A DNA stretch of 21,092 bases from Candidatus Methanofilum arcanum. GTDB taxonomy: Archaea; Halobacteriota; Methanomicrobia; Methanomicrobiales; Methanospirillaceae. Shown piece after piece: positions 6,545 through 16,200 of the stretch (the first letter of the stretch is position 1; each line of letters opens with the position of its first letter). Location: assembly GCA_031285085.1 (NCBI GenBank), contig JAITWW010000125.1:1-21092 (forward strand), given 5' to 3'. A program made the translations under genes and the position numbers. Under the pieces are notes generated by a model. That model was not told the origin of the DNA and searched no databases. It saw nothing but the letters and a program-made list of their open reading frames with translations.

Positions 6545-8950
6545 TTATTTTAACGTAGCAACAACATATGACGTTCGACCCTTATGTACTGTGATGCTAT
6601 CTTCCCAGGGTTCATATCCTAAAAGCTCGATACGAACCATATGTTCTCCTGCCTCAAGTTCAGAAACTGTCACTGGAGTCTGTCCAAGTGCTATTCCATC
6701 TACAAAGACCATACCATCACCAGGGATGGATGAAATCATGACAACACCTGTGTCTTGTGTCCACCACTGTGGGAAGAGAACAGCAGTGACATACGAAACC
6801 TCCCCACTTGAGACGTAAATATCACGAGCCCAGTCATAGTGACTTCCCGCTGTCACGGTAAGGGCATGAGGTCCAACTGATACACCTGGCTTCCATATTG
6901 GAGCTTCTCCAAGAGAGAGCCCATCAAGAAGCACTTGTGCTCCATCAGGAGATGTTGAGACCGATATCGTACCTCCTGGTGATGATGTTTGCATCATGTT
7001 TCCTTGCACCCTTGTTGTACCTCCTGGAAGAACGATAATTTCCTTGTTGAAATCCTGAAATCCTTCTCTCACAAGTCTAAGCTGGTGGGTTCCTGGTGGA
7101 ACAGATCGTATGGTATACGTCTTTAAGAACGCTGTCTCCCCTACTTTTGCTCCATTAAGAATTATAGCTGCTCTGTCTGGCGCAAGGCTGATCTCAATCT
7201 TTCCATGTGAACCAGGTTGTGCAGGTTCAATATGTATGAATCCTTGCTTTTTTACCTCATGCATTGTACCAGAGCTATCAGTAACCCTGAGTTTGACTGT
7301 ATATGCTCCTGCATTTTTGTATACGTGTTTGGGATGCTGTTCAGTTGAGATTGCTCCATCCCCAAACTCCCAGAGCCAACGCACCGGATTACAATTTGAA
7401 ACATCAGTAAACTGTACCGTTAATGGTAATATGCCATGTGTTGGTGAGGCGACAAAATCAACTTGATCCCCACCGCCACTACCAATAACAACGATGGCAT
7501 TTTCTATGACTACGCTGTCAGTTGTTACCTGGTTGCTTACGGTGAGTTTTACGGTATATGTCCCAGGCGTCGTGTAAATATGCTTTGGATTTGCAACCGT
7601 TGCGGTCTCTCCATCTCCAAACTCCCAGTACCACATTGTTGGGTTTCCAACTGATGTATCTTTAAACTCGACACTCAGTGGAGCGGTTCCCCCTGTTGGG
7701 GATGCAGTAAATGATGCAATAAGCCCAACTGCGTGGCTGCTGGCTGTGATATATCCTGTCTTTTCTCTTGTATCTGTTTCACTTTCTTTGCTTGCAGTAA
7801 GTGATACGGTATACATACCTGGTATCGTATAGGTATGTTCTGGGTTTGCACTCATGGAACTCTGTCCATCTCCAAAGTCCCAGTACCACATTGTTGGATT
7901 ACCTGAGGAGAGATCCCTGAACGTTACTGTTAAAGGCACCAAACCAGATATTGGCCCTGCAGAAAAATCTGCAATAATGCTTGAACCAGCTTCAGATGCT
8001 GAGATATAATGCTCTCTGATTATACTGTTTGACCCTCCTTCTTCATTCTCTACCTTGAGTGTAACTGAGTAGAGACCTGGGGTAGTATACGTGTGTACTG
8101 GATTTCTCTCTGTTGAGGCCTCTCCATCTCCGAACTCCCAAATCCACGCTGTGGGTGGTCCAATAGAGATATCAGTGAATGCTACATGCAAGGGTACTGA
8201 GCCTGCAAGAGGTGTTGCTTCAAACATCGCCACTGGTGGAGGTAAAGTGCCTGTTACGAGGATATAGCTTAATTCTATCTTTTGATTTTCATTTATCTCA
8301 TGAGACACTGTTAATGTCACATCAAACAGGCCTATTTTTTGATATGTGTGTACTGGATTTCTCTCTGTTGAGACCTCTCCATCTCCAAACTCCCAGTACC
8401 ACATTGTTGGATTACCTGTTGAGAGATCTGTGAATGCCACTCTTAAGGGGTTTGATCCTGCTGTGATATCTGCTGTGAATGCAGCAATTAGGTTTGGATC
8501 TGGTGTTGTAGGAAGTGGAAGTATTGGTGATGTTGGCACTTGAGTGGGTACGTGCGTAACTATTGGCGGTACATTTCCTCCAATTGAAAGATCTAATTGC
8601 TGTGATACCCCTGGTAGAAGTTTTGCAGTCTGTTCAGCATTTTCATTTCCAATGAGAAATGCAATTTCAGTGATACCACGTGAGATATCATCTTCTGTTG
8701 GAGATACAATTAATCTATCATCAAAAAGGCTTGGCCCTCCATATAGACCCATCTCTGATGTCATGAAGGAACCTCTCACCTCTTCTCCAATCGTTGCAGT
8801 AATTACTGTGCCTGCTGGCGCAGGATTTCCATTCACATACACATTACCATAAAACTCAGTAGGTAATGGCGGTATTGCAGATACCACTGATATCGTGAGG
8901 AGTATCACTGTTAATGATATTACAAAACCAGATAACTTATTCCCATCCAT
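6545..8950 (-). CDS. Secreted surface protein with five PKD and three PEGA domains
   Basis: 801-residue exported protein of the PKD-rich kind common in Methanomicrobiales, probably an extracellular or cell-surface structural or binding protein. It has a signal peptide (hydrophobic 8-24, likely cut after VVSA at 25) and a short N-terminal beta domain (about 32-125, opening EFYGNVYVNG). A Pro/Thr linker (128-152) leads to five PKD domains at about 156-234, 239-317, 326-403, 411-488 and 496-574, each with the W-x-W-(E/D)-FGDG hallmark. Three PEGA domains follow at about 583-651, 660-725 and 734-801, each with a beta strand, V-x-(L/V)-(D/N)-G and a GxH(x)n turn. It ends at the last PEGA strand with no membrane helix, PGF-CTERM or similar anchor. 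A weak GGGG precedes the ATG. It lies 137 bp upstream of dnaG and is probably separate. Confidence 0.92.
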   Translation of the reverse strand: MDGNKLSGFVISLTVILLTISVVSAIPPLPTEFYGNVYVNGNPAPAGTVITATIGEEVRGSFMTSEMGLYGGPSLFDDRLIVSPTEDDISRGITEIAFLIGNENAEQTAKLLPGVSQQLDLSIGGNVPPIVTHVPTQVPTSPILPLPTTPDPNLIAAFTADITAGSNPLRVAFTDLSTGNPTMWYWEFGDGEVSTERNPVHTYQKIGLFDVTLTVSHEINENQKIELSYILVTGTLPPPVAMFEATPLAGSVPLHVAFTDISIGPPTAWIWEFGDGEASTERNPVHTYTTPGLYSVTLKVENEEGGSNSIIREHYISASEAGSSIIADFSAGPISGLVPLTVTFRDLSSGNPTMWYWDFGDGQSSMSANPEHTYTIPGMYTVSLTASKESETDTREKTGYITASSHAVGLIASFTASPTGGTAPLSVEFKDTSVGNPTMWYWEFGDGETATVANPKHIYTTPGTYTVKLTVSNQVTTDSVVIENAIVVIGSGGGDQVDFVASPTHGILPLTVQFTDVSNCNPVRWLWEFGDGAISTEQHPKHVYKNAGAYTVKLRVTDSSGTMHEVKKQGFIHIEPAQPGSHGKIEISLAPDRAAIILNGAKVGETAFLKTYTIRSVPPGTHQLRLVREGFQDFNKEIIVLPGGTTRVQGNMMQTSSPGGTISVSTSPDGAQVLLDGLSLGEAPIWKPGVSVGPHALTVTAGSHYDWARDIYVSSGEVSYVTAVLFPQWWTQDTGVVMISSIPGDGMVFVDGIALGQTPVTVSELEAGEHMVRIELLGYEPWEDSITVHKGRTSYVVATLK

Positions 8951-8981
8951 TTTCGTTCCCCGGGTTCTGATGATTCACATG

Positions 8982-9062
8982 GATCAGGCTTTATCTATAC
9001 ATCTCCTGACACACGAGGCTTGTATTCTATGTGCCTGATCTAAGGATAACTTGTAGCTTAGA
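8982..9062 (-). repeat. Cluster of inverted repeats in the PKD gene leader
   Basis: GATCAGGC (8982-8989) is complementary to GCCTGATC (9033-9040). Directly next to it TCTAAG (9039-9044) can pair with CTTAGA (9057-9062) across a 12-nt loop. AGGC (9016-9019) could compete for GCCT (9033-9036). All lie 32-112 nt before the start of the PKD gene, so a folded leader is possible. Confidence 0.35.
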
Positions 9063-9470
9063 GTTCATTGCACATAACCCCACCGCTTCCGATCTTACCT
9101 CTCCTAAAACCGTCCAGTGACTCCATGTACGCTTGACAGATTGTTCTTTTTCTCTTCTTTTTTCTCGAATTTCTTTTTTTGTGCTATCTTCTGGGGCACA
9201 ATATAAAAAACATTTATGCTATTTCTTTCCTAAAAATCATTCTTGTGATGTCTTTTTTATTCTTGTTATTTCTCTCTCCTGAGGACTTGCTACATCCTGA
9301 TTTTCCTGATCGGATCCGCGAGCTTTGCACTAGCTTTGCATTATTTGATAGTTCTTTACCATTCAACGCTGCATTCTTGTTTGTGATCTGTGTCAGATGG
9401 TTGTGAAAATAAAACACCATATTTCAGCTTTTCCATCATTTTTAAAAAGAAAAACCGTTTTCACTTTTTT

Positions 9471-9496
9471 TTGAAACTAGTTGCAACTAATTTCAA
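9471..9496. repeat. 26-bp near-perfect palindrome
   Basis: Bases 9471-9496 are self-complementary at 12 of 13 pairs; the only mismatch is C9477 against A9490. The 12-bp centre TAGTTGCAACTA is perfect and the outer arms are TTGAAA and TTTCAA. It is preceded by a run of T and lies 208 bp before the 9705 gene. Such a site usually binds a dimeric regulator; no second copy was found in the window. Confidence 0.6.
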
Positions 9497-9704
9497 CCCT
9501 ACCATGAAGATATGCTCTCTTTGAAAAACAACATTCACACTTATTCTTTATCTGCTGTTTCAAGCAACACTATATTGTCACAAGGTGATTTCCTCTAGTC
9601 TCTTGCGATGCCTGCTCGAATATACCTATATACTGAGGAGCAGGTTGAATAAGATTATTGAGACCAAAACATCTATTTTCCTCCTTGCCATATATTAGTA
9701 CAAT

Positions 9705-10025
9705 ATGACTGCAAAAACCCGCTTTGGCCGAGGATTTATCATTCCCCTCACTCATATCTCCGCTAAGTTTAACCTTCCACCTGAACGGGCGTGGATTGGG
9801 GCACAAGATATCTTCACAAACTTTGAAATTCCAAAGAGATTTGAAAATACAGAGATTGAAGAATTAGCTATATTACTTCGTCAACAAATCATGTGGCATC
9901 AAGCAGGTGGACCTGTTGATAAAGAGATGCATCTTGCTGTTGTGAAAACACTTCAAAAGCTCTTGATAGCTCTCGATCGAGAGCTTGGTATATCTGATCC
10001 TGATATTGGAAAGTATCATCCTTAG
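9705..10025 (+). CDS. Small conserved-looking protein of unknown function
   Basis: 106 residues with no signal peptide or membrane segment, so it is probably cytoplasmic. I do not recognise the family. The N-terminus is basic and aromatic (TRFGRGFIIPL), followed by an Ala-Trp-Ile-Gly stretch near 29-32 and then mostly amphipathic helices with a Trp-His-Gln-Ala-Gly-Gly turn near 64-69. Codon use looks like that of real genes in the window, and the frame is free of oddities. There is no Shine-Dalgarno before ATG 9705. It lies 129 bp before the glycosyltransferase on the same strand, with a possible hairpin between, so a shared transcript is possible but not shown. Confidence 0.7.
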   Translation: MTAKTRFGRGFIIPLTHISAKFNLPPERAWIGAQDIFTNFEIPKRFENTEIEELAILLRQQIMWHQAGGPVDKEMHLAVVKTLQKLLIALDRELGISDPDIGKYHP

Positions 10026-10033
10026 TCATCTCT

Positions 10034-10078
10034 ACAAGGAAAATTACTCTGTGCATCGCTATTTTCCGCACACCTTGT
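10034..10078 (+). terminator. Possible hairpin after the 9705 gene
   Basis: GGAAAAT (10038-10044) is complementary to ATTTTCC (10061-10067) across a 16-nt loop, and ACAAGG (10034-10039) is complementary to CCTTGT (10073-10078), giving two alternative stems. It lies nine bases after the stop. An AT-rich stretch with the 14-bp palindrome TTTAAAATTTTAAA (10085-10098) follows. Confidence 0.35.
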
Positions 10079-10103
10079 CATATATTTAAAATTTTAAAAA
10101 AGG

Positions 10104-10112
10104 GATATATTT
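10104..10112 (+). promoter_or_regulatory. Possible TATA box of the glycosyltransferase
   Basis: GATATATTT lies about 43-50 nt before ATG 10155. Spacing would allow a leader of about 20 nt. No Shine-Dalgarno is visible there. Confidence 0.3.
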
Positions 10113-10154
10113 GAATAGAAAAAGATAAATTAAACTGCCCCCAAGAACTAACCA

Positions 10155-11411
10155 ATGTCTTCCCATACTCAAACATTAAAACTTGCATATATTGTAGATG
10201 AGTATCCTCCCTTTTTTCGTGGAGGGCTTGGGACCTATGCTATGGAGATCACTCCTCGCTTGATAAAAGAAGCTGTTTCTCCTTTTGTATGCTCACGAAA
10301 TACAGGAGATGATCCCGAGAATGGGGACTATAAATCTATTCCCGTCTATCGTCCAAAACTCATGAACATACACAGTCTTCTCTCCCTTTTCAGTCCGGGA
10401 GATGTCATTCAGTGGGCTCCTGCTGATCAAAATTTCTTTATGGAGACTTTGCTTTTTTGTGAAATGGCAGCACAACGAATCATTCATGATGGACAGAATC
10501 AATCACGGTTTGATGCAGTTGCAGTACATGACTGGCTTTCAGCACCTGCTGGATTTCTCGTTCAGGAAAACCTGCATATCCCTCTCATCATGCACTTCCA
10601 CTCCACTGAGCAGGGAAGAACAATTGGAGGATCCCAGATCATTCGTGATATCGAACGTGAAGCAGCAAAACGTGCAGATGCTATCATTACGGTATCTCAT
10701 GCGATGAAGAATGAGCTCATCAGCTTTGGGTACCCTGCTGAGAAAATCAATGTTGTCTATAATGGCGTTGATACAGCAAAATACAACATGAAGCGGTATC
10801 CTGCTTCTATCCTTTCTCCCTTCAAAGAAAAGATTGGAGTTTCTTCTCGCCCGGTTATCCTTTTCATTGGTCGCTTGACATGGGTGAAAGGGGCTGAAGA
10901 ACTTGTTCAAGCGATGCCTGAGATCCTTTCTCAGGTTCCTGATGCTGTGCTGGTTCTTATCGGTGTTGGAGAACTTGAAACAGCAATTCGTACCCATATT
11001 ACAGATTTAAATCTCGAAGATCACGTTATTTTTATTCCAGAGCTCATCTCTGAAGATGAACGCCTTTTATACTATGCGGCATGCGATGTAGCGGTATTCC
11101 CATCAAAATATGAGCCATTTGGTATTGTATGTACTGAAGCAATGTCGATGGGCAAACCCGTTGTTGTTGGTGCTACTGGCACAAATGGATTTCGAGAACA
11201 GATCATTCCAACCGGTTCAGAACAATGCGGCTTTCATGTAAATCCATGGGATCCATCGGACATCGCAAAATATGTCAATATTTTCTTGCAAAACAAAGAC
11301 TTACGCAAACAATGTGGCAAAAATGCACGAAAACGAGTTCTTGAACAGTTCAGATGGGAACACATTGCAAAACAGACCGCTGAGATATATCAATCTGTAC
11401 AACAAAGATAA
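10155..11411 (+). CDS. GT4 glycosyltransferase, probable glycogen synthase-type
   Basis: 418-residue GT-B fold transferase of family GT4. The N-terminal half carries EYPPFFRGGLGTYA (16-29), a Gly-Gly-Leu-Gly loop as in glycogen and starch synthases, and AVHDWLSAP near 124-131. The C-terminal half has the nucleotide-sugar site: FIGRLTWVKG (237-246), a conserved GVGELE, and the E-x7-E motif (Glu320 in YEPFGIVCTEAM to Glu328). There is no signal peptide or membrane helix, so it should be cytoplasmic. The next gene, 19 bp downstream, is a debranching enzyme. This strongly suggests glycogen or a related alpha-glucan as product; sugar donor and exact product cannot be read from the sequence. No Shine-Dalgarno is seen at ATG 10155. 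Confidence 0.88.
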   Translation: MSSHTQTLKLAYIVDEYPPFFRGGLGTYAMEITPRLIKEAVSPFVCSRNTGDDPENGDYKSIPVYRPKLMNIHSLLSLFSPGDVIQWAPADQNFFMETLLFCEMAAQRIIHDGQNQSRFDAVAVHDWLSAPAGFLVQENLHIPLIMHFHSTEQGRTIGGSQIIRDIEREAAKRADAIITVSHAMKNELISFGYPAEKINVVYNGVDTAKYNMKRYPASILSPFKEKIGVSSRPVILFIGRLTWVKGAEELVQAMPEILSQVPDAVLVLIGVGELETAIRTHITDLNLEDHVIFIPELISEDERLLYYAACDVAVFPSKYEPFGIVCTEAMSMGKPVVVGATGTNGFREQIIPTGSEQCGFHVNPWDPSDIAKYVNIFLQNKDLRKQCGKNARKRVLEQFRWEHIAKQTAEIYQSVQQR

Positions 11412-11418
11412 AGCTCAT

Positions 11419-11424
11419 AAGGAT
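11419..11424 (+). promoter_or_regulatory. Shine-Dalgarno for the TTG-started debranching enzyme
   Basis: AAGGAT lies six bases before TTG 11431 and eight bases after the glycosyltransferase stop. No ATG occurs in frame between that stop and the conserved N-terminal domain, so this site sets the start. Confidence 0.6.
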
Positions 11425-11430
11425 ATTTTC

Positions 11431-13239
11431 TTGAATAAAAACATATGTGAGGGGCAGGTCATAGCAGAAAACTCTGGAATCTATGCTCCTGTTCCTAAAG
11501 CAATATACTATGGAAAAGAGCTCAAAGATCTGCAGATTGCACAGTCACGTGAATTTTTGATGGTGCAGGGAACAGCATATTCCTCATCTTCTTTTGCAGG
11601 AAATACTCGCAGATATCATGGACTTCTCATCATTGATGAGCATGTTTTTCTTTCTGCACTTCATGAAGAGGTAAATGGTATCTCCATCTTGCCTGGCTTT
11701 TTCGGAGATGCAAGTCCAGACACTTCCCATATTCACGCTGCATCTCTGTACCCTGTGCAAATTCGATACGAATTTGCTAACTGCTCAGTAACAAAAACGA
11801 TCTCCTTTGATGAATCTCTTTGCATACGGTACGATATTATTGGAACTGCACATCTTTGCATACGTCCCCTCCTTACCTATCGAGATATACGCATGCTTGG
11901 ATACACATCTCTTGACATAAGGTATGGAGATGAAGGAGGAAAAAATGCATTTGATGCAGCCTTTTCTTTACATGGATGTGAATTTTCATCTGATCTTTCA
12001 TTCACTCGTGATGAAACGGTGTATTATCACGCGTACTACCTAAGAGAGCACGAACGAGGTTATGAGGCAGCTGAAGATCTCATGTGTCCAGGGTCTTTTC
12101 ATGGAACCATTACAAATGGAGCCGTAACCATCTCTTGTTGCCACCCTGCACTAGAGAAAAAAAACCTTACATTCTTTAAAATAGCGAAAAATGCCTCTTC
12201 TTATGATTCTCATTCTGAAGATCTTTTATCACGTGCGGCTCAACTGTGCTGTCAAACGTCTCACATATATGCTGGATATCATTGGTTTTTAGAATCATGG
12301 GGCAGAGATACGTTTATCAGCCTTCCTGGTTTATTGCTTGAGTGCGGACGCATCTCGCAGGCAGAAGAGATTTTTTCCTGGCATATATCTCATGCTCAGA
12401 GTGGACTTGTTCAAAATCGGTTTCCTGATTCATATAATTCCTCTGATGCAACATTATGGTTGTTCTGGGCCCTTTCAAAATATTATGAGAGGTGGCCTGT
12501 ACACGCCGCTGAATACATAAAAAAACATAGCTCAGAGCTTTCGGATCTCATCTCTCACTACCCAACAACGCCTATTACCAGACTGGAAAATAATTTGATC
12601 CATGTTGCACTTTCAACTGGATGGATGGATACGAAATTCACTGGTCGTGAGGGAAAGCCTGTTGAGATCAATAGCCTATGGCTTCATGCACTTTCATTTT
12701 GTGAACAACATCACATTCCTGTTCCTGTCCCAGCTGCAGATGTAAAGACTGCGTTCATGGCATTTTGGAATGAAGAGGAGGGATTCTTATATGATACCTT
12801 GGATCCCATATCCTCTGCACTTCGTCCGAACCAACTCATTCCTCTTGGTCTTGGTCAACTCTCATCTGAATGTGCACACCGTGCTCTTTTTAGGATCTGT
12901 GCCGAACTTATGACGCCATATGGTCCTCGCACACTTGGAAAATATGAACTTGGCTATTATCCAGCATTTGAAGGAGATCGTTCCTATCATAATGGAATGG
13001 TTTGGCCATGGCTGATTGGATTCTTCATTGATGCGGTCATTACCTATGAGTTCTGTGATCCAGCTCCATACCTTGCTCCTCTTTATCAGTATCTGCTGAC
13101 AGATGGAGCAGGTATGCTTCCTGAGATCTTTAATGGCTCAGCTCCGTACCAGGCAGGTGGAACCATTTGTCAGGCATGGAGTATTGGAGAGTTTATCAGG
13201 GCACGAAATAAGGTACTTGCCAAAAAAGGGTTTGTATAG
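11431..13239 (+). CDS. Glycogen-debranching amylo-alpha-1,6-glucosidase
   Basis: 602 residues from a TTG start. The N-terminal GDE_N-type domain (about 40-250) carries the family signature NTRRYHGLLI (58-67). The C-terminal GDE_C domain (about 275-595) is an (alpha/alpha)6-barrel type with SWGRDTFISLPGL (289-301, the conserved Asp293), DATLWLFWAL, YELGYYPAFEGDRSYHNGMVWPW near 506-527 and a closing LPEIFNGSAP near 563-572. Known family activity is removal of alpha-1,6 branch residues in glycogen; the transferase half of eukaryotic debranching enzyme is absent. The open frame extends back into the glycosyltransferase to 11272, but that part shows no family similarity and a Shine-Dalgarno marks TTG 11431. 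With the upstream GT4 it forms a two-gene glucan operon. Its stop lies 17 bp from that of the converging TPR gene. Confidence 0.9.
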   Translation: MNKNICEGQVIAENSGIYAPVPKAIYYGKELKDLQIAQSREFLMVQGTAYSSSSFAGNTRRYHGLLIIDEHVFLSALHEEVNGISILPGFFGDASPDTSHIHAASLYPVQIRYEFANCSVTKTISFDESLCIRYDIIGTAHLCIRPLLTYRDIRMLGYTSLDIRYGDEGGKNAFDAAFSLHGCEFSSDLSFTRDETVYYHAYYLREHERGYEAAEDLMCPGSFHGTITNGAVTISCCHPALEKKNLTFFKIAKNASSYDSHSEDLLSRAAQLCCQTSHIYAGYHWFLESWGRDTFISLPGLLLECGRISQAEEIFSWHISHAQSGLVQNRFPDSYNSSDATLWLFWALSKYYERWPVHAAEYIKKHSSELSDLISHYPTTPITRLENNLIHVALSTGWMDTKFTGREGKPVEINSLWLHALSFCEQHHIPVPVPAADVKTAFMAFWNEEEGFLYDTLDPISSALRPNQLIPLGLGQLSSECAHRALFRICAELMTPYGPRTLGKYELGYYPAFEGDRSYHNGMVWPWLIGFFIDAVITYEFCDPAPYLAPLYQYLLTDGAGMLPEIFNGSAPYQAGGTICQAWSIGEFIRARNKVLAKKGFV

Positions 13240-13256
13240 TTTTTCGCCCCTCCATG

Positions 13257-16200
13257 CTAATGTGAATAGGACTTGTTTCCTTTTTCAAAATCTTCATTTT
13301 GTACGCTCGTTACAGAAACACTTCCTGTTCTGAATGGGATGAGATCAAACCCTTCCCATCCATCAGCTACAATAAACTGATCCTTTGGATCAACCTGCTC
13401 TCGAACCATGCGTTCGCGTATGTTTTGATAATCTCCTCGAAGTGCATATGCTTTCGAAAACGCCTCATTTGATTTTTCCAGTTGCCCTGCAGCAGCATAT
13501 GCCACACCAAGATTATACCATCCAATTGGTGCGTCTGACTGAATCCATGCAGCCTGTTCAAATGATGAGATCGCTTCCTCATATTTGTCTGTTGTAAAAT
13601 ATGCAATAGCTCGATTATTGAAAGACTCCATGAGATCCATATCAATCGCTATTGCTTTATTGTATGCATCAATAGCTTCATTATACCGTTTCATGTGTAG
13701 ATAAACCGACCCAAGTGTATCCCATGAGCAGGCACAGTCACCAAAGTACTCGGTTGCTTTCAGTGCTGCATACAATGCCTCGTTTAGTCTATCATATCTT
13801 GGATAAAGCACAGCAAGATTATTCCATGCACTTCCACTCTCGGGGTTAAGCAATACGGCAACTTCAAGAACCTCAACTGCTTCATCGTATGCAGCTTCAA
13901 TAATGAGATCATTAAATCGAAGTTCCCACCACATCTTATACTCTGGTGAAGTTTTAAGCACCTCTCTAAAGATTTCAACGGCTTCACTTATTCTTCCTGC
14001 TTTTCGAAGAGCTTCAATGATATTGAGGAAAATTCCATCTGGGTTTGCAATGCCTGCCTCAATACCCTTTTCATATGAATGGATTGCATTATCATAGGCT
14101 CCAAAATGATACTCTACATTTCCTTTCTTTACCCAATACTCAGGTACTGAACCATCACGCTCAGTAGCTCGTTCATATGCAAGAATTGCTCCTGATAGAT
14201 CTCCACTCGTCATCAGAGCTGAGCCAAGTCCAGCCCATGCTTCCGGTGTATCCTTCCATGCAAGTGCTTTTTCATATGCAAATACTGCTCTTTGTGGCTG
14301 CTCCAAGCTTTCATATGCAGCACCGATATCAAGCCAGAGACCTCCTTGTTTTGGATCTATTTCTACTGCTCTTTGGAGTATATCAACTGCCTCTTCTACA
14401 TCTCCTTCACGTATGAGTGTGAGACCTTGTGCAGCAAGTACTATTGCACTCGCTCCATCTGCTTGTGTTTCTCCGTATAATCTTTCAAGTTTTGTTGCGA
14501 CATTGTATAACGATGGATCTGCCTGGAGAGCTTTTTCATATGCATCAATTGCCTGTTCATCTGATGAGTTAGGCAGTACTCCACGTACATGGAGATCTCC
14601 AAGAAGCGCCCATGTTGGAGCATATGTATCATCTATTTCTAGTCCTTGCTCTAAATTTGAATATGCCATCTCATACTCTTTCATCTCGGAATAGAAACGA
14701 CCAAGTTCGTACCATGCCTTCGTGCTGTTTTGATCTACAGAGACTGCTTCAAGATATGCAAGTTCTGCTTCTCTTTGTTTCCCTTCTGACTCATATAATG
14801 CACCAATTGCAAGCCATGCCAAAGGTGATGCTGGATCTGCTGTTTTCGCTCGTTCATACCAGCGCATTGCTTCTGTTACATTTCTTACCCTCGCTCCATC
14901 AGAAGATGGAATGAGTTCTTCATCTCCTCGTGCAATAAAAATGGGCAGTGAAAATGGATCTGCTTCGATAAATTGAATGTATCTCTCTGAAAATGGTTTA
15001 TATTCCTTAAAATATGGGATTGGCTCTTCATTTTCATTATAGAGCGTTAGATACATCTCTGTGGTATCTTCTCCAACAGAATGAAATCGATTCTGTGCCT
15101 CTTTTTCACGCCCTAATGAAAGCAATGCAAGGCCTTGCAATAACTGCATATCTACCGCGTAAGGAATCTTTTCAAGTATTTCAGCGAATTGTTTGTCAGC
15201 AGAATCGAAATCTCCCATATTTAAGCATTGAATTCCAAGTTGTGCAGCATATTCGATAATTTCAGGGGATATTATTACCAATCTTTCAAGAGCTTCACGT
15301 GCTTCTTCGTACATTCCAAGTTCAACAAGAATAGTAAACCGCTGTACAAGAGCTTGCTCGTCACGTTCTTTAAGGTCAGATAATGCGATCCACTCTGTAT
15401 TTTCTTCAAGAGCTCGCTCATATTCCTTCGCAGTAAAATACACAATTGCTGCTGCCTCTCGAAGCTCAGTATCATTTGTATGTACTAACAACGCTGCTTC
15501 AACTGTTGCTACGGCTTCTTCATGTTCTTCTCGTTCTGAAAGTATGAGTGCTTTGAGCAGACTTGCGTCTCGATGTCCTGGATCTTGAGCAAGAACTTCG
15601 TCACAAAGAGATAATGCTTCGTCATATTGATTCTGTGAGGTGTAGTATGCTGCTCTCATTGCAAGCGTAGAAAGTTCTGCCTCTTTTTCAGATACTTTCG
15701 GTTCATGGATGAGGTACAAAGAATCGACACATCCTGGATATGTCTTTGTTCCTGTTCCAATCTTTCGAACTGCGGTTGGTTCATGAAAACCAGAACCAAT
15801 TACTGCGTTTTGGTACCAGTCTGGGAATTCAAGACCTTCGAGCACTGGCTGTGAATCACTTATTAGATCAGAAAGGTTATAGTATTGTGTTGTTGTTGTC
15901 TCTAAAAAGAGATACCCTGGTGTTCCGTTACAATCTTTTGCGCCAACACCTGCTACCGCATGACCCACGTACTCAATGATTGCTGCGTCATAACCATTAT
16001 ATGCAAGCAATGATGCAACAAGGAGTGCTTTATCATCACAATCTCCAGCTCGTTCGTACAATACCTCTACTGGAAAGAGCGTACGCGCTGCATTCATGGT
16101 GCGGTACTGAATTGACTGTATCCAGGCCTCAGCGACATCAATTAAACTTTTATCAGAGAGCTCAGGGTTATTGTATAATATATATTCAAGTTCCGAGGTT

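Larger units (their letters stand above)
8951..9704. other. 754-bp intergenic region with several inverted repeats
   Basis: No gene is supported here. It probably holds the promoter and leader of the PKD gene (-) and the promoter of the 9705 gene (+). A hydrophobic plus-strand frame from TTG 9179 to 9406 (75 codons, or 52 from ATG 9249) lacks a ribosome binding site and family resemblance. Structure seen: inverted repeats at 8982-9062, a direct repeat AGCTTTGCA at 9321 and 9332, a 26-bp palindrome at 9471-9496, and a TATA-like CTATATAC near 9627-9634 in front of the 9705 gene. No tRNA signature was found. Confidence 0.5.

Noticed and set aside
9321..9340. Nine-base direct repeat AGCTTTGCA spaced 11 bases
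   Set aside because: Only two short copies and no second element of the same kind; too weak to support a binding site.
9179..9406. Hydrophobic plus-strand frame (TTG start, 75 codons)
   Set aside because: The T-rich DNA explains the hydrophobicity; no Shine-Dalgarno, no recognisable family, and the TATA-like TATAAAAAA lies inside the frame.
8951..9704. tRNA or other known structural RNA in the long intergenic region
   Set aside because: No T-arm signature or paired acceptor arms were found by eye; the inverted repeats match no class I can name.
10085..10098. 14-bp palindrome of A and T only
   Set aside because: Very AT-rich palindromes arise easily by chance in promoter DNA; kept only as part of the region description.
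11272..11430. N-terminal extension of the debranching enzyme
   Set aside because: It overlaps the glycosyltransferase by 140 bases and has no similarity to the family; the Shine-Dalgarno sits before TTG 11431.
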